NCBI RefSeq assembly: GCF_032854445.1
Contig: NC_088305.1
Span: 27,988,628-28,048,627, forward strand
Reading direction: 5' to 3'
DNA: 60,000 bases
Source: Liolophura sinensis
Lineage: Eukaryota > Mollusca > Polyplacophora > Chitonida > Chitonidae
Below, in pieces: positions 24,861-36,806 of the stretch. Position numbers and translations under genes: made by a program. The notes below the pieces were generated by a model that worked only from the letters and a program-made list of their open reading frames with translations, made no database searches and was not told where the DNA came from. How positions within the stretch are numbered: position 1 is the first letter of the stretch; each line of letters starts with the position of its first letter.

Positions 24861-27800
24861 GATGCGAACATGAGACTTCAATCATCAGTAATAAAGTGAT
24901 ATTTAAAAAAACAACAGCGTGAAAACTTGCAATCAAAGAATACGGCAACCCAAAAATACGATTACCCAAATTGAAATCCCCAAACCCTAAAACGATTATC
25001 CCAAAATCTAGAGTAATATTATCTCAAAGCTTGCTAATATCAATAAAAACCAAGTGAAATATTTCGTATGTCAATACGACGATTTCAAAGTTACTGTAAA
25101 GTACCCCAAAGATTGAATCGAATGAAGCAGGATTGTAGGGTCTACTAACATGTTTTACATTGTACTTAATGGATATTTAACAAAATAAAGGCTTAGTCGT
25201 GCTGTAACAGAAACCACGTAACATCATGCCTAGAAATAAGCAGCACGGCAAGGAAAATGAAGTATTTTTACTGGGGCTAAATGTTCAGTAGAGGACAAAA
25301 CTGTCATGTACAATGACTAAATAAGATTGTAACTTTTTTAATTATGTCAATAGCTAGAAAATTTGCCATTATGTCCTGTATCAACTTTAACATTATTTCC
25401 ATTCTTGTAACCATTGTACCGAATTAAACGTTTACCCTTTAATGGAGTTAAACAATAAATTCTTACTACAAGTTGGCTCTTTTCACTCTCGCGTTTGGTG
25501 TGTTAGGCCTACACATTTGAGACAAAGAGAGGAAAATCATGGCGACTGGTCTAATTCTTGGCAAAACTGCTGTGTAATTTATAAGATTGTATCTTTTCAA
25601 AACATGAATGCTTGAAAATTTGCCATTATGTACTGCCACAACTTAAACATTATTTCAAAGCCTGTATCATTGACAAATCGAATTAAAATTTAACCCTTTA
25701 ATGCATACGGTGTTCAGTGATTGATCATGACTACAAGTGAACTATTTCCATCCTCTGTTGTTATCTGAATAGCCGTAATTTGGCAGAGGAAAATCATGGC
25801 GACTGGTCTGATTCTAAGTGAAGTGACTCTCACATGATTTAGTACATGTACACGAGCGACAGACAAATTACATAATAAACTAAATCAAAGACAAACATGT
25901 AACTTAAGAAAAACTGTACCTCTCTTATGGTTTCTTCTAAACCCGTATCTTCTGAGAAGAAAGATCTGTGAGTTTTACTTTAGCATCAACGTCTGCACAA
26001 TGTCGCTCTACCGCGAAAACGTTCAGCAGAAAGATCTCTGTTGTTCACGTCACGTGTTTGTGACGTATCAAACTGCGTCACACAAATGCACTGACATACA
26101 GCCTATAACGTCATAATGGACAGCATGCATCACACTAGTCTCAAAGATGATGACAAGATTTTGGCCAACTTTTTGGCCAGCGTACGTTTCTTTCGTGATT
26201 TAGATTATGTACATTTCAGCTTGAAAATAGACACAATTTCCCTGTCGTCTGGTCGATTTCATGCAACTAAATAAACAAAAGCCATACAAGCAAAACGAAA
26301 AATGCCGTCAAAATACACAAAAGCCAGCGCAAAATTAAACTACGATGTTGTTCCGTAAATCTCTTTATATAATAACACAACATACACAAACATATACGCA
26401 AGCTTGACTACGACTTCAGGAGGTCATAATTCTAATGGATGTTAATATACAGGCCTATGCTTAACCTGCAAGTGGTACATGCTATACTGCATGCTATTTT
26501 CACCTCTATATTTTGTAAAATAAACCTTTCGATATCGTTGATTATTTAACAAAGAAAAAATACTGACAAGCATAAGTACAACTCACGTGGCTGCTTTTCG
26601 GAAATCGGTTAGGGGTGAAATAACGATCTTTCAACTTCGCTGTGTTGACGTGAACGTCTGTCAACTATGGGTGTCGTTTTCCGACTGTGCAGTCGCGTCA
26701 GAAGTGACGTCATTTGTTTGTGACGAAGCTCAAACAGACGCACGGTTTTATGACAATTTCAGTGACGTAGGTTAGAAGTGTTGTCCGTGATAGTGGAAGA
26801 GTCACAAAAAGGAAGTCAACATTTCTGTTAAATCGATGGAACAATGTATGTGCAGGTCACTATACATACACTTCTTGATGTCTTTTTAGAGTGTAGTTTT
26901 TAGATCAGATAACACTTTTAATGTGGAGATATATTGTACAGGGGCGTAGGAAGGAAAGGAAAAGTGGGGCGGGACCATCATCCAAACCATTGAGGCGATT
27001 GTTGGCCCCGGAAGGTCTTAGACCCTATATAGCCGTACGCGCGTTTGAGCGTGAAACATATCCATCCTCAAGGTTGTGATGAAGAAGGCCTGCATGCTGT
27101 ACATTTTGGCGCAAATTTAGTTTTCGGATCGCATACTTTACATGTTTATAGGCCTACTTACTTTCCGCTAAAACACTGATACGCGCTATGTGAGTTGTGA
27201 AATATTTACTCTATATAGCGTATGCGGATAAACTGAACCATGTTTATGCCTGTAGCTGGAGAGGTGATTGGGTCGTACATAGGCAAGCGGAACGAATATC
27301 CCAGCCCTGGGGGCGCCTCGGAAGCACCGCAAGATTCCAGACATCCGGAGGCATGTTCTAAACGCCTTTTCGACTAGTTAAAATAAATACAAACAGATGT
27401 ACTGTATATACTAATACTTAGTATTAAATCAGGAGGTTTACCTGGTACCAAGATAAGGTCAGCGTTTCCTTCCGGACAAGCTGATCGAATAGATAACGTA
27501 AATCTTAATATTCTGAAGAGCAGCTAACAGGCCTAAGATGCAAAAACTTCTCCAATACAGTTGTGTTAATGTGGAATAATAATAAGTATCTATAATGTAA
27601 TAATTACATATTACATACGAATATGTTTCAAACAATATCAGGGAATAGGTTGTACATTTTTCTAGACTTTGCACAGTCCTGTGGCTGATAGAATTAAGCT
27701 ATGTATTAAAGTGTCATTTTGATTGCATGTTCTAATGCCGACCTAGGTCATATTATGGTGGTGCTTCACTGAAAAAGGCACTGGTGACACTAATCTGTTA

Positions 27801-27975
27801 AGGTGATAAAATAGTATGGAGTGATGACAGAATTGATTCGATTATTGTTACAAACTATTCTGTTATACATATGACAGAGTTGCTCTGTTAAGCCATCATA
27901 ACACTTTTGTTGGTGTAACAGGGCATATTGTGTTGCATTAAGAAGTTTGTACGGCACACGGCGATGGACGGTCCT
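24861..27975. repeat. 3.1-kb tandem unit, copy 2
   Basis: Direct repeat of 21,770-24,860. It ends where the match to the end of copy 1 stops (ggtcctct, about 27,975). Differences include an 11-base insertion cgtgaaaactt near 24,918, loss of the ttatgacgtatatg segment, and an extra actagtctcaaagatgatga segment near 26,134. The open frame at 26,587-26,775 is not conserved in copy 1 and is not called as a gene. Confidence 0.85.
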
Positions 27976-28234
27976 CTCCTCCCATAAAATATATAGTACA
28001 TATTTTAAGTCAAGACTGACGTTAAATTGGATACATAATATAAAACATAATGACTGTTACGTCAAAAGAGTTTTTACAGTTATATATATATATCCTAGAT
28101 ACTGGAAAGGTCAAAAGTTACTTTCATGGAATTAGCGCCACACAATCGCAGGGTGACTTCGGAAAATCTCTAAAATACTCCACTCTTCTTTCTACGTTAT
28201 CTGTTAAATCAGAATTAATATTGCAGGGCTACCA

Positions 28235-28770
28235 CAGGGCAATGCAAAACCTAAGGTTAGTACATAAAGGGCTTAAATATTTACGTTAATATGGATTCTA
28301 ATACACAAATGAGGCGTGAAGTGCATGGATAAGGTAATTTCAGTTGATGTAACACAGGTGTAGAGCATGTGTTATTGTCCTTTACATCTATGCAAAACCT
28401 GAGATACCGTCCCTAACATTTACCTCAGAGTTAATTCTATCATACATAAGTCGTTAAATTTGTAATTTACAGTAATTAATTCCAGTCAGAGCATCAACAC
28501 TGTAGCATCCCATGCGTGTTGTGCTTTACATCTATGTAAAACCACAGTTGAATACATGAAGCGCTTTTTGAGATACTCACCCTAGCATTTACATTAACAC
28601 CGGTTCTAATGCATACGGGGCTAAGTCATGAAGTTTATAATTTACGGTCATCAACGATGAAAGATCCCCCTCATGTTATATTGCTTCACATGTATGTAAA
28701 ACCTGACCTTAATGCATACAGTACTTCTTAGGATATCACCCCAAACATCTACCTCAACATTCCTTTCAAT
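28235..28770. repeat. Degenerate ~150-bp tandem repeat
   Basis: Three to four diverged units. Each contains tttacatctatgtaaaacc followed by ...gatacc.cccta.catttacctca, then ttctaat.cata, then gtcatgaa.ttt.taatttacgg. Anchor phrases fall near 28,240, 28,380, 28,524 and 28,685. The array directly follows the 3.1-kb tandem pair. Confidence 0.55.
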
Positions 28771-28859
28771 ATTATTGGATGCAGTCTCGGTTGAAATTTG
28801 CTCATATATTTATCTCTCTACTTGATATTTAACATCGCATTCGGTAATCTTCTCTTAAA

Positions 28860-28975
28860 TCATAGAGGTCAAGTTTGTATGTGGATGGAGGAAATTTAAA
28901 GACTTGAATAAGTTACCGACATTCCCGACAGTCAACTCGACAAGAACTGGATTCGAACCTGAGACCTAAGTGTCC
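28860..28975 (-). repeat. tRNA-like SINE fragment
   Basis: On the minus strand there is an exact B-box sequence ggttcgaatcc (28,950-28,960) followed by agttcttgtcgagttgactg, but no A box at the right distance. This fits a fragment of a tRNA-derived SINE better than a tRNA gene. Confidence 0.35.
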
Positions 28976-29765
28976 AAATGGCTTTAATGTATAAACTAGG
29001 AAAATGCACAAATTCTTTGGTTGTGTTGAGCGTTGTTATGGAAATTGTTCTTGCGATTGTTGACCCGGCGCGTCCAATTTGGTCACCGCTGTTATGCGAA
29101 TGTCTGTCTCGACGCCTGGATTCAGTATTTCTTGCCTCAAGATTACTTTCAACTAATTATTCACTCGTCTTGCTTGCGCCAAGTACATGAATTCGTCAAC
29201 ATACTAAACTTGACCCCTATCTAACATTGCTTGTGGTGTTTGTTTCGATTGAGTTCGAGGTGTACTTTCATTGCTGTGCGATACATTTGCGGTGCTGCCT
29301 CAGTGTAATACCAAGCCAAACACACAAGGTACGGCGCTCCACAGGCAAAGTACCCTGGCATCGGGTTGATCTAAGTATTTGGTCTAGCCCTCAGGCTGAA
29401 AGCCAAGCAAAGGTATCCATCATACGCATCAACTTTCATAGACAGAATCCAATTGTGAAAAAGACAAATCGGCATTTCAGAAGTCTCATTGTTCACAAAG
29501 GTTTAGGGAAGACGTTGTGGGACGCTCACAAAGTCAGGCAGCTAAAGGGCGTGATTTTGGGGATATCACTAACGGCATCATTGAGACAACAGGTCGGATT
29601 ACACAAGGTGTATATTCAATCAAGCAACTACGGTTAACTCACGCATCCTAGTCGAGTTAGTTTTGCGCAAAGACCCAACTTGTCTAGCTCAACCCTGTTT
29701 AGACTCGCGAGACTGTTGAAATGTCGATTTGGCTTACACAACACGACGTCTACACTTGCGGTTGA
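28976..29765. other. Intergenic DNA, no gene recognised
   Basis: Several overlapping open frames of 60-136 codons on the plus strand (28,978-29,637) show no recognisable domain and no splice-supported structure. I make no call. Confidence 0.5.
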
Positions 29766-29903
29766 AATATTTATTTATTTGATTGGTGTTTTACGCCGTA
29801 CTCAAGCATATTTCACTTATACGACGGCGGCCAGCATTATGTTGGGAGGAAACCGGCCATCAGCAGGTTGCTGGCAGACCTTCCCACAAACGGCCGGAGA
29901 GGA
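29766..29903 (-). repeat. Truncated SINE with 14-bp target duplication
   Basis: Minus-strand copy with the tail tttatttatttgattggtgt and core acgacggcggccagcattat, ending at cggccggagagg without the tRNA head. It is flanked by a 14-bp direct repeat acacttgcggttga at 29,752-29,765 and 29,904-29,917, so it inserted as a truncated copy. Confidence 0.85.
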
Positions 29904-30272
29904 ACACTTGCGGTTGACGTAGTTTTCCTGTCGCCCACGTTATTCAGTTCTAACTGTCATGCAAGATGCGTTCTGAACAGAAGTAATAAAAAGACAACCA
30001 TTACTCAATTCAAAAGTTGTCAGCTGGTTCCACTTCCAATGTTGTATGACCTGATGCCAATAATTTACACTGTCGTGTATGCAGCTTACTTCGCCATACT
30101 TTTTTCTTGTTTGTTATCTAACTTTTTACGGGCTATATGTATTCAGTAATATCAAATTAGTCTGTCAATCGAGTAAATATAGCATTTAACTAATAAAAGA
30201 TCAACCTCTCCACACCGCCTCCCAAACCAAAAAAAAAACCCAAAAACAAATATATCCTGATATCTAAAATAT

Positions 30273-30278
30273 TTTATT
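30273..30278 (-). terminator. Poly(A) signal AATAAA of the mucin-like gene
   Basis: AATAAA on the minus strand, about 70 bases downstream of the TAG stop at 30,349-30,351. It is the first canonical signal after the stop codon. Confidence 0.5.
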
Positions 30279-31411
30279 CTCTGCAAACATACACGGAAAT
30301 GTTTTACAGGTGCTATTTGTCACGTCGAAAGAGATGAACTAGATGGCCACGTTTGACGTCATCACCTGGGTGATTCCGCTGGCGGCGTATGCGTCATACT
30401 CACAACCATGGCAACCGCAAGACTCGATCTTGACGTAGGTGTGTTGGCGGACTTCGTTATTGGCTGGAAGACAAAAATAGCTTAATCACAATTTGGTACT
30501 GACAGCACGCACTATCAAATCTCTGAATAAAACTCCCTAACCATTAACAACACTTTGGCAATAATGTAGTCATAATGTAGCAATGAAAAGAACACGCCTA
30601 AAGGTGTATTTATGGACTGGTACCACACTATCGATCAACTTCAAACCTCGTTGATATTTTTGTCATACTTGTACACATGTTATGAAGATTTCAACAAGAT
30701 ATTCTGAATTGAAGGTTCATTGAAATGAATATCCTGCTTATTCTTGTTGTTTGCCTATTATTAAGTAACTCTCAGAAAAGGTGGCGAGCATAAAACTGTT
30801 TTCTTTTGTTTCATGACAAGTCTTTCCATCTGCCTGAGAAGCTTCGTTTCACAAATCAGGAAACAAATGAAAAATCGATTCCATCACAATATTCTAGCAA
30901 GGACTAAAATGCAACATTTAAGCAGATTTTTTAATTTTGGCCGCCGTCTTCAGTAAGCACTACAAGAAGACCAGCGCTACCGGTTGGTAAGCGCTCAGTC
31001 AGCAGTGTGAAAACAAATTAGCCCTCAACCTCGCGGTAGGCGCCTTAAAGTTCGACAAGCTCAGGGTATTGTAAAGTTGTCGACCCTTAGAGCCATCAGA
31101 ACTTGTATCCACACCAGTCCAGTATTTTGACAAAATATAGTTTCGACAATCAATGAAACCAAGAAGCTGACCTCATCAGACAGGTAATACTCACCACAGG
31201 TAAGCTGAACGGTCCTCCTGGACACTTTGGTTGGTTTGCAGCAGTGACAGTTGGTTTCGAAGAAGGGGTAGGTGAAAGATGCAGTGGTGTTGGAGGCACA
31301 TGATCCTGCACAGAAAGCTAGCTCAACAGGACCATCAGATACGCACCCTTCAACCTCCATTGTCAGGTTCATGGTCCTCTTGAAGCACGAGTCCTCTGAT
31401 GTAAGAAAAAT

Positions 31412-31510
31412 GATTGATTGATTGATTGGTGTTCAACGACGTGCTCAAGAGTTTTCAACCTTTATAACTGCTGTCAGATTTATGGTCGGAGGAAGCCGGT
31501 GAAAACCATG
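31412..31510 (-). repeat. SINE fragment in intron
   Basis: Diverged 3' part of the common SINE: a gattgattgattggtgttc tail, cgacgtgctcaagag, and ggtcggaggaagccggtgaa. It sits in the intron upstream of the first CTCK exon. Confidence 0.55.
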
Positions 31511-31553
31511 TTAAGTGAAGAAAAGGCATGATACATGTATAATGTGACGACAT

Positions 31554-31555
<2 letters not shown>

Positions 31556-31634
<79 letters not shown>

Positions 31635-31662
31635 CACACACACACACTCACACACACACACA
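31556..31662. repeat. (AT)n(AC)n compound microsatellite
   Basis: About 34 AT dinucleotides (31,556-31,624) followed by an interrupted AC run to about 31,662. Open frames reading Tyr-Ile repeats through it are artefacts. Confidence 0.95.
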
Positions 31663-32387
31663 TACCTTCAGGATAATTTGATGCTAATTTATGAATGAAA
31701 CTAGTCTTTGAGAATTTGATTTTGGATATTGTTTTACCGATTGATCGCATGAACTGTGATGTGGACATTATATATAAACTTCTGTAGAGTAACCGTGACC
31801 TAAATTGTGTGTCAGATTTGCATGAACTTTATTATGAAATCTTCAGTGATAACAAAAGCATTGATTGTCTGAATAACATGACTGTAGAAGATATCAGTGA
31901 CAAAACTATGTTTCTAAGCATGCTACACAGTAAACATCTATGTATGTTGAGCGGTTTTCCCACAGTTCAGCATCTGGGATTGTATTTTAAATATTGTCAT
32001 CTAGGTTCTTCCCTAGACTAATGGAGAGAAGTGCTTTAATTGATACATTGTGTTCACGTCAAGCTGATTCCGGTTTAGTGACGTCTTTTTAGTAAATTTT
32101 AGACACATAGATAGTAAATGTCCCACCTTCTTGGGTGACATCCTGGCTTTCTGGAGTTGTAGACACACCTGATGTTGTCGTGGCCGCAGTTGATTCTGAA
32201 AAACGTAACGGAAGACCTGTACTACCTGAGAGATGGCAGTTACAAAGGGATACTGCATTTTCACCATATGTTTGGTCTATAATAATGCTTTATCAAAAGC
32301 GCATATGACGACGTTAAAATGTTACTTTTAAAATACTTTTGAAATTAATAACATTTCACCAAAAGAAAAACTTCTTAATAGGACCTA

Positions 32388-32566
32388 TAAGGTGGATGAA
32401 TCAAACAGAATGAAGGTGGATGAATCAAACAGAATCCAGGTGGATGAATAAAACAGAATGAAGGTGGATGAATCAAACAGAATCCAGGTGGATGAATCAA
32501 ACAGAATGAAGGTGGATGAACCAAACAGAATCCAGGTAGATGAATCAAACAGAATCAAGGTAAATG
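32388..32566. repeat. 24-bp minisatellite with alternating units
   Basis: About seven copies of a 24-bp unit ggtggatgaatcaaacagaa plus a 4-base variable end. The ends alternate tgaa and tcca, giving a 48-bp higher-order period. Intronic in the mucin-like gene. Confidence 0.85.
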
Positions 32567-33499
32567 TATTACATGAAAAAGACTAAACTTTAGGTGAAAT
32601 ACTTGTTACAAAGTAAATAAATGTTCACAGCCTATAGAGATATGACCCGACTTATAACAGGGCAAACATTTCTGATTTGAGTGACTGAGTTTATACAGGT
32701 TCAGAAGGTATTTTGCTTTAACTCTACATCAGGTACATATAAGCAAATATATGATATGAATAAGTTCTAAAGTCAGTAGAATCATCTACATATATCTTTT
32801 TCTAATGGATTCAAATTTCATTACAGTCAGGTACAAAGTGAATGACTGCATAATGAACTCCCTTTTACCCTCACTGGACAATGGTCTAATCATCAACACT
32901 AGTCTAACCCTTAGGTTTTCTTGACTTCACAATTAAACTCATGGATTTTTCACTTATGCAATAACGATCAGTTTTAGGAGAGGAGAAAACCAGAGTGTCC
33001 AACGGATACCACTGGCATTTGGCACCATTTGGTACTATGGTACCATTCCCATAGTCACATATACATGGGTTGGGTCTGAGCAGATGAATCTGTACATATC
33101 ATACCAGAGTCTTATATTTTGATATGGTTTTAGAGCTGACCTCTGGATCAATACCATAGATGAGACCAATACCACAATCATACACTTCTGTATGGTGTTG
33201 GACATACCTTGCACAGATGCTGTAGTGATAACTGCAGTGACATTTCTCAGTTCAGGTGTGTAGGTGACACCTGAAATACATGGAATGGGATGGACAAATG
33301 GTCATAAAAATGGACATCATCTTCTGACACTTAAGTAATGTACTATAAAGTTCAGCTCTTTTTCAACAGTGAGATTTGTCTTGTTAGATTTCTGTACTTG
33401 TCACAACAACTCCCTAAAAAACTCTCTTATCAAACCGGGCTGTCCAACATGCCTTTGTGAAAATACTGCAGGCATGACAATTTTTACCAAACACCAATG

Positions 33500-33610
33500 C
33501 GTATAATCATTTATTTACTTATTTAGTGAATGATGTTTACGCCAAACTCAAGAACATTTCACTCAAAATGTGGCAACAAGCATTAAACCACTAAGCCATC
33601 AAGCACCGTC
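33500..33610 (-). repeat. SINE fragment in intron
   Basis: Very diverged piece: ttatttacttatttag tail, gtttacgccaaactcaagaa, catttcactc, ending in actaagcca. It resembles the same SINE family. Confidence 0.4.
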
Positions 33611-34091
33611 TTTCAAAAGGTAGGTTTAAAAACTACTGGTGTGGGTGCGCTTATGTGCATTTCCATGACACGCACCTGGTTGTTCTAAAGTGCACAATGT
33701 AGTTTTAAGCATGGTATTAACATTTGTCTTCTTTAGGCTGTTACATTAGGACAAGATTGCTGGTATCAAGTTGTCACTTGGTACCAGTGGTACTAGCGCT
33801 ATTAATACTGTTAGCGCCACTGATTCCAGGTTTCCCAGGTCAACCTTCAGAAGCTTTAAAGTGACTCACCAGCCTCTGTAGGAGAGGAATACTGGACAGT
33901 GGTGACAGTCTCGGTCAAGGGTCCAGACACAGTTGTCACGCCAACAGTTGTAGGACTCAAACTGGGAGTCCTGCCCAAGGTCGTTTGTTCTTCAGGAGTT
34001 GTCTTGGTAGGTGGTGTTGATCTTGAAGGAGAAGTTGTTGCAACTATAACTGTTCTACCAGGTTGAACAGTTGAAGGTGGTGGTTGGTGTG

Positions 34092-34956
34092 ATGGAAGAG
34101 TTGTGGGTACAGATGGTGCCTCTGTAGTTTATGTTGGTGGAAGAGTTGTGGGTACAGATGGTACCTTTGTAGTCTCTGTTGCTGGAAGTGTTGTGGGTAC
34201 AGATGGTGCCTTCGTAGTCTCTATTGGTGGAAGAGTTGTGGGTACAGATGGTGAGGCTGTAGTCTCTGTTGGTGGAAGAGTTGTGGGTACAGATGGTGTC
34301 TTTGTGGTCTCTGTTGGTGGAAGAGTTGTGGGTATAGATGGTGCCTTTGTAGTCTCTACTGGTTGAAGAGTTGTGGGTACATATGGCACTGCTGGAGTCC
34401 CTGTTGGTGGAAGAGTTGTGGGTACAGTTGGTGCCTCTGTAGTCTCTGTTGGTGGAAGAGTTGTGGGTAAAAATGGTGCTGCCGTAGTCTCTACTGGTGG
34501 AAGAGTTGTGGGTACAGATGGTGCTGCTGTAGTCTCTGTTGGTGGAAGAGTTGTGGGTACAGATGGTGTCTTTGTAGTCTCTGTTGGTGGAAGAGTTGTG
34601 AGTACAGATGGTGCGGCTGTAGTCTCTACTGGTGGAAGAGTTGTGGGTACAGATGGTGTCTGTGTAGTCTCTGTTGGTGGAAGAGTTGTGGGTACAGATG
34701 GTGCCTCTGTAGTCTCTGATGGTGGAAGAGTTCTGGGTACAGATGGTGTTTTTGTGGTCTCTGTTGGTGGAAGAGTTGTGGGTACAGATGATGCCTTTGT
34801 AATCTCTGTTGGTGGAAGAGTTGTGGGTACAGATTGTGTCTTTGTCGTCTCTGTTGGTGGAAGAGTTGTGGGTACAGATGGTGTTTTTGTAGTCTCTGTT
34901 GGTGGAAGAGTTGTGGTTACAGTTGGTGCCTCTGTAGTCTCTGATGGTGGGAGAGG
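34092..34956. repeat. 45-bp coding VNTR of the mucin domain
   Basis: About 19 tandem copies of a 45-bp unit (15 codons on the minus strand), with units differing mainly at the KTPSV/AAPSV/EAPTV positions. Because the period is a multiple of three, the plus strand is also open through the array; that frame is not a gene. Confidence 0.92.
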
Positions 34957-35666
34957 TGTAGTTGATTCTGCCAATGGAGCTGGTGTGGTTGCTGTTGAAC
35001 AGGAAAAAAACCCATTACATTAAAACCAATAAATTGATAATAAAAGATTAGGAGTAACAAATAATGGGAGTTTCACTTTTATGACTTGGCACACCAAATG
35101 ATGTGACTACTGAAAGAATATGCTCCACATCGTGTCATACCTTTCCACTTACTATAAGAATTGTAAGAGAGTGATTTCACTTTTAGCTTACCTTACTCTA
35201 ATACATGCCCACTCAGATAACACATGAACTTGAGCAATCACTACTGATACGTGAAGATGTAAATAGGGTCAATGTAAGAAAGTATAAGAGCTCTCCTGAA
35301 TAGTCTAAGGCAATCGATTACTACTATATGCATTGCAACCTTCTGTACATGTTGTGTGGATGCATGTTCAAACAAGAAAAGCTAAGTCATGTTGTCACAA
35401 AAAATAGTAGAGGTATTTTCCAGACCGACAATGTGCTCATAAACAAACAAGATCTGCGTTACCTTGTTCGTAACAGCCATTTATTTCCATCCTGACATTG
35501 TAGATGTCAGGGTTTTGCTGTTGCTGTTTTTGTTGTTGTTCCCCTTCCGGAACAGCTGACCTTGGGTTCAACAAGGTGACTGTCACATCGGAGGCTTCCA
35601 CAGGGTCTGTGAACGCAATGCTGTTGGCTGAAACACTGTCCATGATCACCGGAAACTGATTACTAT

Positions 35667-36678
35667 TGTTATGTATGACTATTTAACGTTTTCCTGTACT
35701 GTTAGTCTGCGGACCTTTGTGTTGTATGTTATAAGCATAACAGGCCCTGTTATATATGTACAGTGCGGACCTGGCCGAAAGCACCTTGTTCAATGCGCTG
35801 TTTATTTAACTGGATGTTCATTGGCTGTTAAACTCTGTGTTTAAAAATAGTTGAATCCACCTGGCACGTATATAAGCCGTGTTTTCTGCGCAGAGTGGAG
35901 GTATTTTTGCTGCATCCACTGGGAGCCAGGAGAGTGTGAGACGCTCTCGTATCGAGTCCATTATTTTGATATGAGCTGGTGATGCCAGTTTCATTTGGGA
36001 GGACAGTTTTTTTTATGCCGGCACCGTTTGTGTACCACAGTAGTACTGATGTCTGGTTTATGTGAATTTCTGCGGAAGTCACGTTTATTGGTGTTCGGAT
36101 CTTGATTATGATTATACAGTGTGGACTGTGTAATTTGTTTAACACGCTGACCTCACCTGACCGACAAGGTCGTCAAGGACTCTAAACTGAAGTTTTCAGT
36201 TTTGTAAAGGACGTTCGTTCTGCCACAAGGTGACATTACTCTACGTCTCTGAACGGCTCGTTTGTGAGCTTCTGCGGGAGCTGTGACTGATCTGAAGTGG
36301 ATTATACCTCCATGCCTGTATTTACCCTGTGTTGTGCTCTACGGGTGTGACGTCATTCAAAGGCTTGACTGTTCCAGTTCTGTGTAACCTGTGTACTGTG
36401 TTCGTGTTCGCTAACCTGGCGAAGTACCTGTCTAGGACAATTTGTGAATTGTGTGTTTATCCCATGGTCTTTACGTTGGATTTCCTGGAATACATTCCTT
36501 GGGATGCAAAGGTGAACTGGAAACTTGTAAAGACCGGTAATACTGATGTGTATGTTGTTGTTGTTGTTGTTGAACTGTCTGTAAAACTGTACGTCTCATT
36601 ATATATATAAAGCATTGTTTACATTGTAATATTGAGTCACTGAGTCTGTTTTCTGTTGCTGTTTTCAATACCGTAACA
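35667..36678 (+). repeat. 5' LTR
   Basis: 1,012-bp direct repeat, TG...CA. A likely TATA box TATATAAG lies at 35,869-35,876, about 200 bp from the LTR start. It is almost identical to the 3' LTR. Confidence 0.95.
35869..35876 (+). promoter_or_regulatory. LTR TATA box
   Basis: TATATAAG in the 5' LTR, repeated in the 3' LTR at 41,021-41,028. Position and consensus fit a U3 promoter; transcription itself is inferred. Confidence 0.5.
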
Positions 36679-36683
36679 GAAAT

Positions 36684-36701
36684 TGGGGGCTTGTCCGGGA
36701 A
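36684..36701 (+). promoter_or_regulatory. Primer binding site, tRNA-Pro type
   Basis: TGGGGGCTTGTCCGGGAA, five bases after the 5' LTR, matches the 3' end complement of tRNA-Pro used by many retroelements, with only about two mismatches. Confidence 0.8.
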
Positions 36702-36806
36702 CTGATTGTTTCCCTTTTGTTTTGCACCGGATATTTGAAGTTAAACACAAGTGAGAAGCGATTGCTTAATTTTAACAGTGAATGATTCAGTGGCTAAATA
36801 TTTACA

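Noticed and set aside
28940-28975. tRNA gene with exact B box
   Set aside because: No A box or acceptor stem at the expected distance; more likely a SINE fragment.
29227-29637. 136-codon plus-strand frame
   Set aside because: No recognisable motif, no intron evidence and no second copy in the window to test conservation.
31455-31768. Minus-strand frames reading Tyr-Ile repeats
   Set aside because: They read through the (AT)n(AC)n microsatellite and show no domain.
32388-32566. CRISPR-like direct repeats
   Set aside because: Contiguous 24-bp tandem units without unique spacers, in an intron of an animal gene.
34103-35023. Long plus-strand open frames reading Gly/Val-rich repeats
   Set aside because: They are the antisense of the 45-bp mucin repeat, open only because the period is divisible by three. 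Splice phases and the cystine knot support the minus strand.
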